From positions 1 to 18,625 of the forward strand of contig JBPBQZ010000045.1 of assembly GCA_050955105.1 (NCBI GenBank): a DNA stretch of 18,625 nt, in the 5' to 3' direction. This DNA is from JBPBQZ01 sp050955105. Its GTDB lineage: Bacteria > Pseudomonadota > Gammaproteobacteria > Burkholderiales > Burkholderiaceae. Every line of letters starts with the position of its first letter. Within the stretch, counting starts at the first letter, position 1. Shown piece by piece: positions 8,045-16,171 of the stretch. The notes under the pieces were generated by a model. That model made no database searches. It was not told where the DNA came from and saw only the letters and a list, made by a program, of their open reading frames with translations. The position numbers and the translations under genes were made by a program.

Positions 8045-10729
8045 CTAGGACTGATCGTCGAGCAGCGCGCGCAGCTCATACAGCGCGTCGAGCGCCTCGC
8101 GCGGCTTGAGATCATCGGGATCGATCTCGGCCAGGCGCTCGGCCAGGCGTCGATGTGCGTCGACGGGCTGCGCCGCCGCGTCGGTATCCGTCTGCCGCGT
8201 CAGCGGCGCGGGTTCTGGCTCGGTCAGTGCGCTATCGAAGAGGTCGAACTGCGGGGTATGGCCGGTGGACTGGCGTTCCAGCCTCACCAGGTGCCGGCGC
8301 GCCGCGCGGATTACCGGCGTGGGCACGCCCGCGAGCTGCGCCACTTGCAGGCCATAGCTTTGACTGGCCGGACCTTCCTGTACCGCATGCAAGAACACGA
8401 TGCCTTGTTCATGTTCCACCGCATCGAGATGCACGTTGTCGACCTCGGCCAGTTCGGCCGGCAGTTGTGTCAATTCGAAGTAGTGCGTGGCGAACAGCGT
8501 ATGACAACCGATCTGCTGAAGCAGATGGCGCGCAATGGCCCACGCCAGCGCCAGTCCGTCGAAAGTGGAGGTGCCGCGGCCGATTTCATCCATCAACACC
8601 AGACTATGGGCGCTGGCATCGTTAAGGATCAGCGCCGCCTCGGTCATTTCCACCATGAATGTAGACAGGCCGCCGGCCAAGTCGTCGGCCGCGCCGATGC
8701 GCGTGAAAATGCGGTCGACGGGCCCTAAGGTGGCGCGCCGTGCCGGCACGTAGCTGCCGACGTAAGCCAGCAGCACGATCAGCGCGGTCTGCCGCATGAA
8801 AGTGGATTTGCCGCCCATGTTCGGACCGGTGATCAGCAGCATCTTGCGGTCGACGCCCAGCCGACAATCGTTGGCGATGAAGCGCTCGATCTGCGTCTCG
8901 ACCACTGGATGGCGGCCAGCCTCGATGTCGATGCCGGGCGTCGCCACGAAGGCGGGCGCGGTCCAGTCGAGTGCCGTGGCACGCTCGGCCAGTGCCGCCA
9001 ACACGTCCAGCTCGGCCAGTGCCGCGGCAATCGTCTGGCATTCGCCGATATGCGGCAACATGCTTTGCAGCAGATCGTCGTACAGCAGCTTTTCACGAGC
9101 CAGCGCGCGATCGCGTGCCGACAGCGCCTTGTCTTCATAGGCCTTGAGTTCGGGCGTGATGTAGCGCTCGGCGTTTTTCAAGGTCTGGCGGCGTCGGTAG
9201 TCGTCGGGCACTTTCTCCGATTGGGCACGTGAGACTTCAATATAAAAGCCGTGCACGCGGTTGTATTCGACGCGCAGCGTGGTGATGCCGGTGCGCTCAC
9301 GTTCGCGCACTTCCAGGTCGACGAGAAATTTCGACGAGTCTTCCGACAGCTCGCGCAGTTCGTCGAGCTCGGCATCGTAGCCTCGCGCGATGACGCCGCC
9401 GTCACGCACGGCGCTTGCCGGCTCCTCGGCCAGCGCTTCGACCAATCGATGCAGGCAGGCGTCGGGGGGCGAAAGTGTCTGTACCAATTGCGCGAGCAAG
9501 CTGACCTGCTCCGCCACTGGGTCGAGCACGGCGCGTAGCACCGGCAGCCCTTGCCAGGTTTGACGCAAGCTCGCCAGGTCGCGCGGTCGTGCGCTCAGCA
9601 GCGACAGGCGCCCGGTGATGCGCTCGACGTCGGCGACGCCACGCAACTTCTGCCGCAGTTCCACATGGGCCGCTTGGCCCGCGGGCGTGGCGCCATTCAG
9701 TAATGCGCCGATCGCCTGATGTCGCGTCGCGGCCAAGCTTTGCGAGCGCAACGGATGGTGCAGCCAGTTGCGCAACAGCCGGCTGCCCATCGCCGTGCAG
9801 CAAACGTCGAGCAAGGACAGCAGGGTCGGCGCGGGCGCACCGCGCAGCGTTTCGGTGAGTTCGAGATTGCGGCGCGTGGCGGGATCCATGCCGACGAATT
9901 CCGATTCGGATTCAACTTTCAGCGTCTGGATATGGCGCAGGTTCTGGCCCTGCGTGGCTGCCGCGTAGCGCAGCAATGCGCCGGCCGCGCCGCAAGCCGC
10001 CGTCATCTTGTCGGCGCCGAAGCCGTCGAGATTCAGCACGCCCAATTGCTCGCATAAGCGCTTCGAGCCGGCGCCAATCTCAAAATGCCAAGCGGGCAGA
10101 CGCGTCAGTGCGCCGGCGGCTGGCAACGGCGCGCCGTTCGGCGCAGCGGCCAGGAACGTCGGCACCTCCGCATCGACCAACAGCGTTTCGGCCGGGCGGA
10201 TACGCTCGAGCGCGGCCGCGACCCGATCGGGCGCCAGTTCGCACAGGCGCAGGGCGCCGCTTGCCAGGTTCAGCCATGCCAGGCCGACCAAGCCCGGCGC
10301 GCCGCGTCGGCCGGCCACCGGATGCAGCGCCAGCAGATAGGCATCGGCCTTGTCGGCCAGCAAGGCCGCGTCGGTCAGCGTGCCCGGCGTGACGACGCGC
10401 AGCACCTTGCGCTCAACGGGGCCTTTGCTGGTGGCCGGATCGCCGATTTGCTCGCAGATCGCCACCGATTCGCCGAGCTTCACCAGCTTAGCCAGATATT
10501 GTTCGAGTGCGTGATAGGGCACACCGGCCATCTTGATGGGCTGGCCGGCCGACGCGCCGCGTTGCGTCAGCGTCAGATCAAGCAGCCGCGCGGCCTTCAC
10601 CGCGTCGTCGAAGAACAGCTCGTAGAAATCGCCCATCCGATATAGGACGAGCGTGTTGGGGTGCTCCGCTTTGATCTGGAGATATTGGGTCATCATGGGC
10701 GTGTGCCCGGCGATGTCTATTTTATTCAT
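8045..10729 (-). CDS. mutS: DNA mismatch repair protein MutS
   Basis: Mismatch-recognition ATPase that starts methyl-independent or methyl-directed mismatch repair with MutL. The 894-residue length is normal. The mismatch-reading motif is F35-Y36-E37 in MGDFYELFFDD. Connector, lever and clamp regions follow. The ATPase domain has Walker A GPNMGGKST (G635, K641), Walker B LMDEIGRGTSTFDG (D714, E715) and the ATHYFELT segment. ATG 10729 gives MNKIDIAGHTPMMTQYL. TTG codons at 10741 and 10738 would extend it but overlap the integrase stop. No Shine-Dalgarno sequence precedes the ATG. The first codons are AT-rich, unlike the rest of the gene, and may come from the adjacent integrated element. The integrase stop is 5 bp upstream with no terminator between. 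Confidence 0.97.
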   Translation of the reverse strand: MNKIDIAGHTPMMTQYLQIKAEHPNTLVLYRMGDFYELFFDDAVKAARLLDLTLTQRGASAGQPIKMAGVPYHALEQYLAKLVKLGESVAICEQIGDPATSKGPVERKVLRVVTPGTLTDAALLADKADAYLLALHPVAGRRGAPGLVGLAWLNLASGALRLCELAPDRVAAALERIRPAETLLVDAEVPTFLAAAPNGAPLPAAGALTRLPAWHFEIGAGSKRLCEQLGVLNLDGFGADKMTAACGAAGALLRYAAATQGQNLRHIQTLKVESESEFVGMDPATRRNLELTETLRGAPAPTLLSLLDVCCTAMGSRLLRNWLHHPLRSQSLAATRHQAIGALLNGATPAGQAAHVELRQKLRGVADVERITGRLSLLSARPRDLASLRQTWQGLPVLRAVLDPVAEQVSLLAQLVQTLSPPDACLHRLVEALAEEPASAVRDGGVIARGYDAELDELRELSEDSSKFLVDLEVRERERTGITTLRVEYNRVHGFYIEVSRAQSEKVPDDYRRRQTLKNAERYITPELKAYEDKALSARDRALAREKLLYDDLLQSMLPHIGECQTIAAALAELDVLAALAERATALDWTAPAFVATPGIDIEAGRHPVVETQIERFIANDCRLGVDRKMLLITGPNMGGKSTFMRQTALIVLLAYVGSYVPARRATLGPVDRIFTRIGAADDLAGGLSTFMVEMTEAALILNDASAHSLVLMDEIGRGTSTFDGLALAWAIARHLLQQIGCHTLFATHYFELTQLPAELAEVDNVHLDAVEHEQGIVFLHAVQEGPASQSYGLQVAQLAGVPTPVIRAARRHLVRLERQSTGHTPQFDLFDSALTEPEPAPLTRQTDTDAAAQPVDAHRRLAERLAEIDPDDLKPREALDALYELRALLDDQS

Positions 10730-10734
10730 TGGAA

Positions 10735-12000
10735 TCAACAAGCTAACGTTTCAATACTTGATTCTTGGGGTGTTTTTGGGGTGTTTACATCCAACTTTCG
10801 CATGCCCTCCCAGATGCGTTCCAGCTCTTTGGAAGACTCTGAGTCTATCCATCGGCCATAGACTTTCACGAGCATTGAATAGTCGGCATGCCCCATTTGG
10901 TTGGCGATGAAGGCCAAATTCCCACGGGCGGTGAGACTCCAGCAGGCATAAGTGTGACGTGTTTGATAGGGCGGACGCGGACGAACATTTGCTCGCCTGA
11001 TGAGGTTCGTCCATTTGGAGTGCCAGGAGCTCGGCGCGTAGAAATTATTCACTACCGCCCTGCGCGCCTGAGTCTTTGGCGATAGCAGCACGTGCACATT
11101 ATCGATACGGGATTCATGCCGGTTTGACCAAACTTCGACGCCGAGCGGAGCACCTTTCTTCGCGTCGGCGATTAGCGCTTTCAATGCTTCTTTCGCTGGA
11201 GGGTACAGAAGGATCGTTCGTTCCTTGTTGGTCTTCGGCAACTTGAATATGTGCGAATCAGTGATCGACCGGCGGATCTTCAAATTGCTTAGATCCGATG
11301 CTGCATCTTCGATTGCAAGGGCACACAATTCGCCCGGCCGAACGCCTGTATAGAAGCTCAGGGTTACTGCAGCCGCATCGATCGGGTGCAAACATCCCTT
11401 GCTTATGATCGCTTTGTATTCATCTTTCGTGAATGGGTCTGGATCTTTGTTGGTTTTCGTGAAGCGAGTGCAGTGTTCGGCTAGTCCGGTGGCGTAGTTG
11501 TTTTCTTGGCACCAGCCAAGAAAACCCGCAAATGTGGCTAGATAATGGTTTACCGTCGAGACGGTACGGGTCGCGATCAGATCAACGCGCAGTTGCTGGA
11601 TATCGGCAGGGATCAAGGAATGAACCTGGCGGTTGCGCCCAACAGTGTCCACGCAAATATTGAGCGCGTTGTCATACCGGGATTCCGTTTCCATCGAGAG
11701 ATCGACCGCTTTGAGCGGCAGGTAGCGATCACAAAGATCGCCGAGGCGTTTGCTATCGTCGACTCTAGATTCGGCGGGCCGAGAGTTAGGAAAGAATTCC
11801 GCTTCGTTGTATTTGCCCGTCTTGATCGCGAACAATGCGGCTGCCCGGATCCGGGAGGCTTGTTTGAGGTTTGCCTTGGTCGGCTCTAGTCCGAGTGTAT
11901 GACGGTGGCGGATTTTCTTGTGCTCGAAAACCACACGAATCGACTTGCCGTGTACTTCGACGCCAGTATATCCCGTCCCAATTGTCTCTCGAATTGCCAC
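10735..12000 (-). CDS. Phage-type tyrosine recombinase (integrase)
   Basis: Site-specific recombinase that would insert and excise the element occupying the right part of the window. It has about 421 residues. A short N-terminal arm-binding domain comes first (about 1-65). A SAM-like core-binding domain follows (about 85-180), then the catalytic domain. Numbering from GTG 12006, catalytic residues are R223 (TGVRPGEL), K258 (LPKTNKERT), R350-H351 (PYQTRHTYA, with Tyr replacing the usual first His), H373 (QMGHADYSM) and nucleophile Y383 (VYGRW). GTG 12000 is preferred because GGGAG lies seven bases upstream; GTG 12006 is nearly adjacent to it. The gene follows the XRE regulator closely and ends 5 bp before mutS, with no sign of decay. 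Confidence 0.93.
   Translation of the reverse strand: MAIRETIGTGYTGVEVHGKSIRVVFEHKKIRHRHTLGLEPTKANLKQASRIRAAALFAIKTGKYNEAEFFPNSRPAESRVDDSKRLGDLCDRYLPLKAVDLSMETESRYDNALNICVDTVGRNRQVHSLIPADIQQLRVDLIATRTVSTVNHYLATFAGFLGWCQENNYATGLAEHCTRFTKTNKDPDPFTKDEYKAIISKGCLHPIDAAAVTLSFYTGVRPGELCALAIEDAASDLSNLKIRRSITDSHIFKLPKTNKERTILLYPPAKEALKALIADAKKGAPLGVEVWSNRHESRIDNVHVLLSPKTQARRAVVNNFYAPSSWHSKWTNLIRRANVRPRPPYQTRHTYACWSLTARGNLAFIANQMGHADYSMLVKVYGRWIDSESSKELERIWEGMRKLDVNTPKTPQESSIETLAC
10765..10786. repeat. Tandem 11-bp repeat at the integrase 3' end
   Basis: TTGGGGTGTTT occurs twice in direct tandem (10765-10775 and 10776-10786), 28 bp inside the integrase stop. It encodes the NTPKTP tail. Its place at the element boundary makes it a candidate arm-type binding repeat, but codon repetition is an equally simple explanation. 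Confidence 0.4.
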
Positions 12001-12021
12001 CGTCACGCTCCCGCTATTGCT

Positions 12022-12234
12022 TTACTTTCGATCACTCAAGCGCCACTGGCCCGTCTTGAGCATGAATAGTTCGTACAGGCCCGGGGGCATCCCTCGTTCG
12101 CCGGCTTCCCACTGCTGCCAAGCTCTCAAGGAGGCTTGCACCTTTTCACCAGCCTCTGTCTGGGTCAAGCCCGCCTGTGCGCGCGCGGTTCGAATCGCTT
12201 CGGGGGTAGGGCTTTGCTTTTTGATGCCGGCCAT
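12022..12234 (-). CDS. Small XRE-type helix-turn-helix regulator
   Basis: A 70-residue DNA-binding protein. It starts MAGIKKQSPTPEAIRTARAQ and has an XRE/HigA-like helix-turn-helix (about residues 21-46) containing AGLTQTEAGEKVQASLRAWQ and QWEAGER. ATG 12234 is chosen because AAGGA lies seven bases upstream; the longer open frame to 12309 crosses the probable promoter and operator. Proteins of this type are common beside phage and island integrases. The likely role is repressor of the integration module, though an antitoxin-like role is possible. No toxin gene is adjacent. The stop is 15-21 bp before the integrase start, so the two probably form one operon. Confidence 0.82.
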   Translation of the reverse strand: MAGIKKQSPTPEAIRTARAQAGLTQTEAGEKVQASLRAWQQWEAGERGMPPGLYELFMLKTGQWRLSDRK

Positions 12235-12299
12235 CCGTCTGTCCTTCAAAGCCGAAAGAAACGCACCGGCATGCGCCGTTTGCAGCGCTAGGTGAAAGG

Positions 12300-12305
12300 C
12301 ATAAT
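12300..12305 (-). promoter_or_regulatory. Possible -10 box of the regulator-integrase operon
   Basis: TATTAT on the minus strand, 66 bp before the regulator start, partly overlaps the palindrome at 12303-12323. No good -35 is visible at 17 bp, as is often the case for activator-dependent or weak promoters. Confidence 0.45.
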
Positions 12306-12323
12306 ACACTCAGTGAGTGTATT
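12303..12323. promoter_or_regulatory. 21-bp perfect palindrome, probable repressor operator
   Basis: Arms AATACACTCA and TGAGTGTATT flank a single central G, with no mismatch. It lies between the excisionase stop and the regulator start and overlaps the -10-like TATTAT. Perfect dyad symmetry of this size next to an XRE gene is what an autoregulatory operator would look like. Confidence 0.7.
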
Positions 12324-12372
12324 CCGATTCTTGTTTTTAGCGTTGCCAGTGGTTCGAACGTAGGAGGCGTAG

Positions 12373-12576
12373 CTAGTGCGAGGTTGGGTGCGACGCACTT
12401 TCAACCCAACGGTCGAATTCGTGGGTGTCAACGAATACGCGGCCGTCGGGCGCCTTGCGCCAAAGACGTCCTTCGAGCCACGTGCCGTCTTTTATTTTGT
12501 GGCGCACGGCGTTCTCCGTGTAACCAGTGATCTCGGCGATCCGCTTGATCAGTACCCATCTGGTGTGGTTGTTCAT
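12373..12576 (-). CDS. Excisionase (Xis-like)
   Basis: A 67-residue protein of the phage/island excisionase family: MNNHTRWVLIKRIAEITGYT, then ENAVRHKIKDGTWLEG, then KAPDGRVFVDTHEFDRWVE. This is a winged-helix, AlpA/Xis-like DNA-binding fold that bends attachment-site DNA and biases the integrase toward excision. ATG 12576 has GGAAAG a few bases upstream; residues encoded further upstream in the open frame are not Xis-like. It is on the same strand as the regulator and integrase but separated from them by 138 bp holding the palindrome, so it probably has its own promoter. Together these genes suggest a mobile element that may still excise. Confidence 0.82.
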   Translation of the reverse strand: MNNHTRWVLIKRIAEITGYTENAVRHKIKDGTWLEGRLWRKAPDGRVFVDTHEFDRWVESASHPTSH

Positions 12577-13011
12577 GGTGCTTTCCGTTGAGTCGAAACA
12601 TGGCCGCTTGCAGGAGCCGCTAGCTGGACCGTTCTTGCGGATTTTCCGGATGTCGATGGGAGGCGGAACTCGCTCTGGCGAGTGCAGGCGTAGATGTGAT
12701 GTGAGAACGCTCTGTGCTACCGCCAAGGCGGCGGCGTGTGACGCGCCGGAGATGGCTGAGCAAACTTAGGCTAAGAACGATGGCTGGCTTTAGGAGGTAA
12801 GCGACCGCGTCCTCGGATGACATTGCAATGGTCACTGCCAATCATCGGCTCGGGATTCGAACGGAATGAGCTCGTTTAATCTAATCGCTGCTATCGCCAA
12901 AATGGCGCACTTCTAATGGCCGTTTTCGCAAACCTGAAGGGCCGCTTCGGATCGCCAGTCGGCGATCGCTATGAGGCAGGGGACGGCCAGTTGCGGCCGT
13001 TCGCCTGAGAC
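12577..13011. other. 435-bp gap with no convincing gene
   Basis: Short open frames here have no recognisable protein features. An AGGAGGT lies at 12792 but has no start codon at suitable distance. Two small hairpins sit at 12950-12967 and 12983-13000. The stretch probably holds the excisionase promoter and the 3' region of the minus-strand ORF at 13012. Confidence 0.5.
12950..13000. repeat. Two adjacent hairpins
   Basis: GATCGCC/GGCGATC (12950-12956 with 12961-12967, 4-nt loop) and ACGGCC/GGCCGT (12983-12988 with 12995-13000, 6-nt loop). They lie just past the stop of the minus-strand ORF at 13012. There is no T-tract, so termination is uncertain. Confidence 0.45.
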
Positions 13012-13314
13012 TCAATGTAGGCCTTCGAGCGGCTGGTCCAACCAATAGCGGTCATTCATAAGCCAAAGGCCGTCGCTTCGCGGTCGCAGCGGCCATTGAT
13101 GGGTTCGTTTGCAGTGAGTCAAGGCTTCACCTGGTATGGTGGCTTCGTCATCCAGCCGCCACTCTCGACGCGACGGCTCGGTGCCAATTTGAAGCTGAAA
13201 CAAAGTGAACTCGCTCGGGATGTTGGGCGCGCTTGATGAGCGGAATAAAATTGGGAAAAACTGCATATGCAGCCAGATGGCGGACGCCTCATCAATTGCC
13301 GGGAGGTCGCGCAC
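13012..13314 (-). CDS. Hypothetical protein, 100 residues
   Basis: Possible small gene with no family I recognise. From GTG 13314 it reads MRDLPAIDEASAIWLHMQFF and ends WLMNDRYWLDQPLEGLH. A stop codon immediately precedes the GTG, and an internal ATG at 13266 would give 84 residues. Composition is soluble, Trp-rich near the end, with no membrane segment or signal peptide. Codon choice looks like coding sequence rather than a random shadow frame, but no Shine-Dalgarno sequence is clear. It is divergent from the protease gene, 225 bp away, so the two could share a regulatory region. It may also be a remnant of a larger gene. Confidence 0.4.
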   Translation of the reverse strand: MRDLPAIDEASAIWLHMQFFPILFRSSSAPNIPSEFTLFQLQIGTEPSRREWRLDDEATIPGEALTHCKRTHQWPLRPRSDGLWLMNDRYWLDQPLEGLH

Positions 13315-13539
13315 CTAATCGACGCGTGCGCGATCCGAGGAGATTGAACGAAGATATCTACGTAAGTAAGCGAACCGCCGGATAAATTCGCTCCTGGACG
13401 AGATCGTTGCGAGCGCTCGTCAGAAGGGACAGAAACGGATAGCGCGGCACAGATCGCGGCCTTACGAAACTGCGGCTAATTTAACCTCAACACTCGGTAT
13501 AAGCTTGATCGGCAGCTGAGATGCCGGTAAAAGCTAGCG
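13315..13539. other. Divergent intergenic region before the protease gene
   Basis: 225 bp without a supported gene. TATAAG at 13498-13503 is a weak -10 candidate for the protease, 36 bp before its first ATG, without a clear -35. Confidence 0.35.
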
Positions 13540-15006
13540 ATGAAACCTGGGCTAAGCACAATGACTTCAGTCATGATCACCGACGACAACCCAAAACTGG
13601 AGACGTTGCGGCGCTCTTGGACCACCGCCGTTTATACCGATGATGACGGTATTGGCCACATGGGGTCACTGCACGAAGCTGGCGATGCCCTCGTTGCAGT
13701 TGCGCTATTGGAAGACTGTGGCACTACTGTTCTGGGAAGCGGTGTCATGATTGGTCCCGGACTCGTGATAGTGGCGACGCACGTGCTGGACGAATTTGCA
13801 CGCCGAAACGCCAAACCAGTGCTGCTGACGTTCTTGCCATGCGGATCGCGTGCCTGGCTGCCGCGTGAATCGTCGACTGTATCTGGACCCAGTGCCTTTG
13901 ATCCAGATCGTCGAATCGTGTCAGATATCTCGTTGCTTAGTTGCACGTTGAACTCTGAGGCACACGAGACTTATGCCTTGACCCTCGCACCTATGCAGGT
14001 TTCCCTTCCACTTGTAGGTGAGCGCCTCTGGGCCTTTGGCTATCGACACGAAGCACTGAACGACACCGCGGCTTTGATCAGCCCGCTTGTAGCGTCCGGA
14101 GTGGTTACCTCGGTATTTCCGCAGGGGCGCGGCGAACGAATGCCTTCCGCATGCGTCGAGGTAGCGATGGATACTAAGGGCGGCATGAGTGGTGGGCCGG
14201 TGGTAAATGCCAGTGGCGACTTAGTAGGCGTAGTTTCATCATCATTCGATGGTGGTCCGTCCTACGTTACACTCATCTGGGAGGCGCTTCGACTCGCGAT
14301 ATCCAGTGTGCATCCATGGCTTCCGTTCAAAGGTGATATTAACTTGTTCGCTGCCCGTGAACTGGGACTGATAAAGCTCAAGGGCCACGTGAAGCGGAGC
14401 AAACGCGGCAACATTACAATGATGTTGACCCAGCCCGAGGGCGAACTTCTCCTAGCGTCGTCGGACGCTGCTTCCATCGTGTCCCACCGGCCAGACAGCA
14501 AACCTATCGTCGGTGAGCCCTTGGCGGATTTCGAGGAACTATGGCTGCCTAAGATCGAGTCAGCAGCAGTCGAAACTGCCATGGCGCACTTAAATAAGGC
14601 GGAACTGTCGCTGGTTCGCTCGGCTTTGGCTGCGTCTGATGTCCCCAAAGCGTGCTTGGCTCCGATTTTAAAGTTTTCGGTTGGAGACTGGGAGGGACTT
14701 GAGGATCCAGACATCCAGTCTGCACGAGAGGAAAGCGATGGTAACGTGACCGTCGCTTTCGCCTTCGATCTGCTTTCTGTTTGCTGGACAATTGAGGTTC
14801 CTACCAATGATTACCTGTCGCTTGAGGACGGCTACAAAACGCATTTCATCAATATTGAGGTTGATAGCACAACAACAAGCATGGAGTTATACCAGCGGTG
14901 CCATTTCGAGGCGGAGCTGACTTTAAATCGACAAGATGCGGATGTCACGGAATCGTCAATTACTTTCTCTGGTGTCGTACGAAGTAAAAATATGCGCCAA
15001 AAATAA
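13540..15006 (+). CDS. Trypsin-fold serine protease with unrecognised C-terminal region
   Basis: A 488-residue protein with an N-terminal chymotrypsin/trypsin-like (S1-type) domain, about residues 45-262. The triad is readable: H81 (IVATHVLDE), D129 (RRIVSDISLLSC) and S217 (DTKGGMSGGPVVN), the last followed by GDLVGVVSSS as in this fold. No signal peptide or membrane segment is present, so the protein should stay in the cytoplasm, unusual for this fold. Residues about 265-488 match nothing I know and look beta-rich near the end. ATG 13540 is the first start; ATG 13561 and 13573 are alternatives and none has a strong Shine-Dalgarno sequence. Base composition is lower in GC than the core genes. 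It is the only intact cargo gene in view. Substrate unknown; defence or stress proteolysis is conjecture. Confidence 0.8.
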   Translation: MKPGLSTMTSVMITDDNPKLETLRRSWTTAVYTDDDGIGHMGSLHEAGDALVAVALLEDCGTTVLGSGVMIGPGLVIVATHVLDEFARRNAKPVLLTFLPCGSRAWLPRESSTVSGPSAFDPDRRIVSDISLLSCTLNSEAHETYALTLAPMQVSLPLVGERLWAFGYRHEALNDTAALISPLVASGVVTSVFPQGRGERMPSACVEVAMDTKGGMSGGPVVNASGDLVGVVSSSFDGGPSYVTLIWEALRLAISSVHPWLPFKGDINLFAARELGLIKLKGHVKRSKRGNITMMLTQPEGELLLASSDAASIVSHRPDSKPIVGEPLADFEELWLPKIESAAVETAMAHLNKAELSLVRSALAASDVPKACLAPILKFSVGDWEGLEDPDIQSAREESDGNVTVAFAFDLLSVCWTIEVPTNDYLSLEDGYKTHFINIEVDSTTTSMELYQRCHFEAELTLNRQDADVTESSITFSGVVRSKNMRQK

Positions 15007-15204
15007 GGATCAAGATCCCGTACCTAATGGGTGACGAATCGTGCTCCCAACACTTGATATATTAAAAATTTTTGCGCTGTAAAGAGTTCGATTCACAATC
15101 CACTTTGGGTCATAACCGGCCCTCATCCAACTCGGTATCGGCGGCTGCTCGAATGGCCGCTCCAGTTCGGCTTGAGACCCTTGTCGTCCGTCTCAATGCG
15201 ACCG
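15007..15204. other. Gap between the protease gene and the IS
   Basis: AT-rich at first, with AAAAATTTTT at 15064-15073, then GC-rich sequence with no supported gene. The AT-rich stretch could help end the protease transcript but is not a standard terminator. Confidence 0.4.
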
Positions 15205-16171
15205 AGGCTGTGTGAAAACGCATTGATCGCCTAAACTGAATCAACGTATTCGGGACGGGTGATTCATGAAGCGATTCGTTGAAGGCGAAGACCGCAAGCA
15301 GGTAACGCTGTTGCCCGAATGTCTTGATGACTTCGTCGTCGAGGATAACCCGGTGAGGATCATAGAGGCCTTCGTCGAGGAACTCGAACTGGAATCGATG
15401 GGCTTCGACGGCCTCACACCATCGACGACAGGTCGCCCCTCCTACCATCCGGCAGTGCTGTTGAAGATATACATCTATGGCTACCTCAACCGGATTCAAT
15501 CGAGTCGTCGCCTTGAGCGTGAATGCCAGCGCAATATCGAATTGATGTGGCTCACGGGTCGTCTGGCACCTGACTTCAAGACCATAGCCGACTTTCGGCG
15601 GAACAACGGTACAGGCATCCGCAACGTCTGTCGCCGATTTGTCGTCCTGTGCCGCGATCTCAAGCTGTTCTCACAAGCTTTGGTTGCCATTGATGGAAGC
15701 AAGTTCAAGGCATCGAACACCCGCGATCGCAACTTCACGACGGGCAAGATCGACAAGCGACAGCAGCAGATTGAGGAGAGCATCCAGCGTTACCTGAGCG
15801 CACTGGAAACGGCGGACCGGACGCAGCCACCCGAACTCGAAGCGAAGACCACCCGGCTGCAAGAGAAGATCGGACAATTGCGCGATCAAATGCGTCGCCT
15901 TGAACAGATCAAGGAAGAGCTCAAGACGCAACCGGATGGCCAGCTCTCGCTGACCGACCCCGATGCGCGCTCCATGGCGACGAGCGGCAGAGGCTCGGGA
16001 ATGGTGGGCTACAACGTACAGGTGGCCGTAGATGCTAGACACCATTTCATCGTCGCCCATGAGGTAACGAACTCCGGCAGTGATCGGGCACAGCTTAGCC
16101 CGATGGCACAAGCCGCCCGTGATGCCATGGGCAAGAGGAGACTGAAGGCGATTGCTGACCGTGGGTATTAC
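15205..16171 (+). mobile_element. IS1182-family element, left part, interrupted by IS66
   Basis: The left part of an IS1182-type insertion sequence: a transposase gene plus about 60 bp of leader. The left end is estimated near GAGGCTGTGTGAAAAC (15205-15220), which resembles IS1182-family ends, but the right end lies outside the window so the inverted repeat cannot be confirmed. It is split at 16171/16172 by the IS66 element. Confidence 0.6.
15266..16171 (+). pseudogene. IS1182-family transposase, interrupted
   Basis: The first 302 codons of an IS1182-type DDE transposase (family length roughly 450-500). The N-terminal DUF772-like domain reads MKRFVEGEDRKQVTLLP, then DDFVVEDNPVRIIEAFV, GRPSYHPAVLLKIYIYGYL and RLERECQRNIELMWLTGRL. 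The first catalytic aspartate is in VAIDGSKFKASN and another in VQVAVDARHH; IADRGYY is the last native segment. Between them is a charged coiled-coil insert (about residues 165-225). The frame then runs into IS66 DNA and stops nine codons later at 16201. A GGGACGGG precedes the ATG. The rest of the gene should lie beyond the right end of IS66. Confidence 0.9.

Noticed and set aside
12620..12841. 73-residue minus-strand ORF upstream of the excisionase
   Set aside because: Composition is low-information, Arg/Ser-rich, with no recognisable domain and no clear ribosome binding site.
12850..12872. T-loop-like GGATTCGAAC sequence suggesting a tRNA on the minus strand
   Set aside because: The flanking 5-bp arms do not pair and no acceptor, D or anticodon arm can be built around it.
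12797..13372. Two more GTAAGCG heptamers (about 12797 and 13366) resembling IS66 ends
   Set aside because: Similarity stops after seven or eight bases, no IS66 coding remnant is adjacent and no matching CGCTTAC end was found; chance matches.
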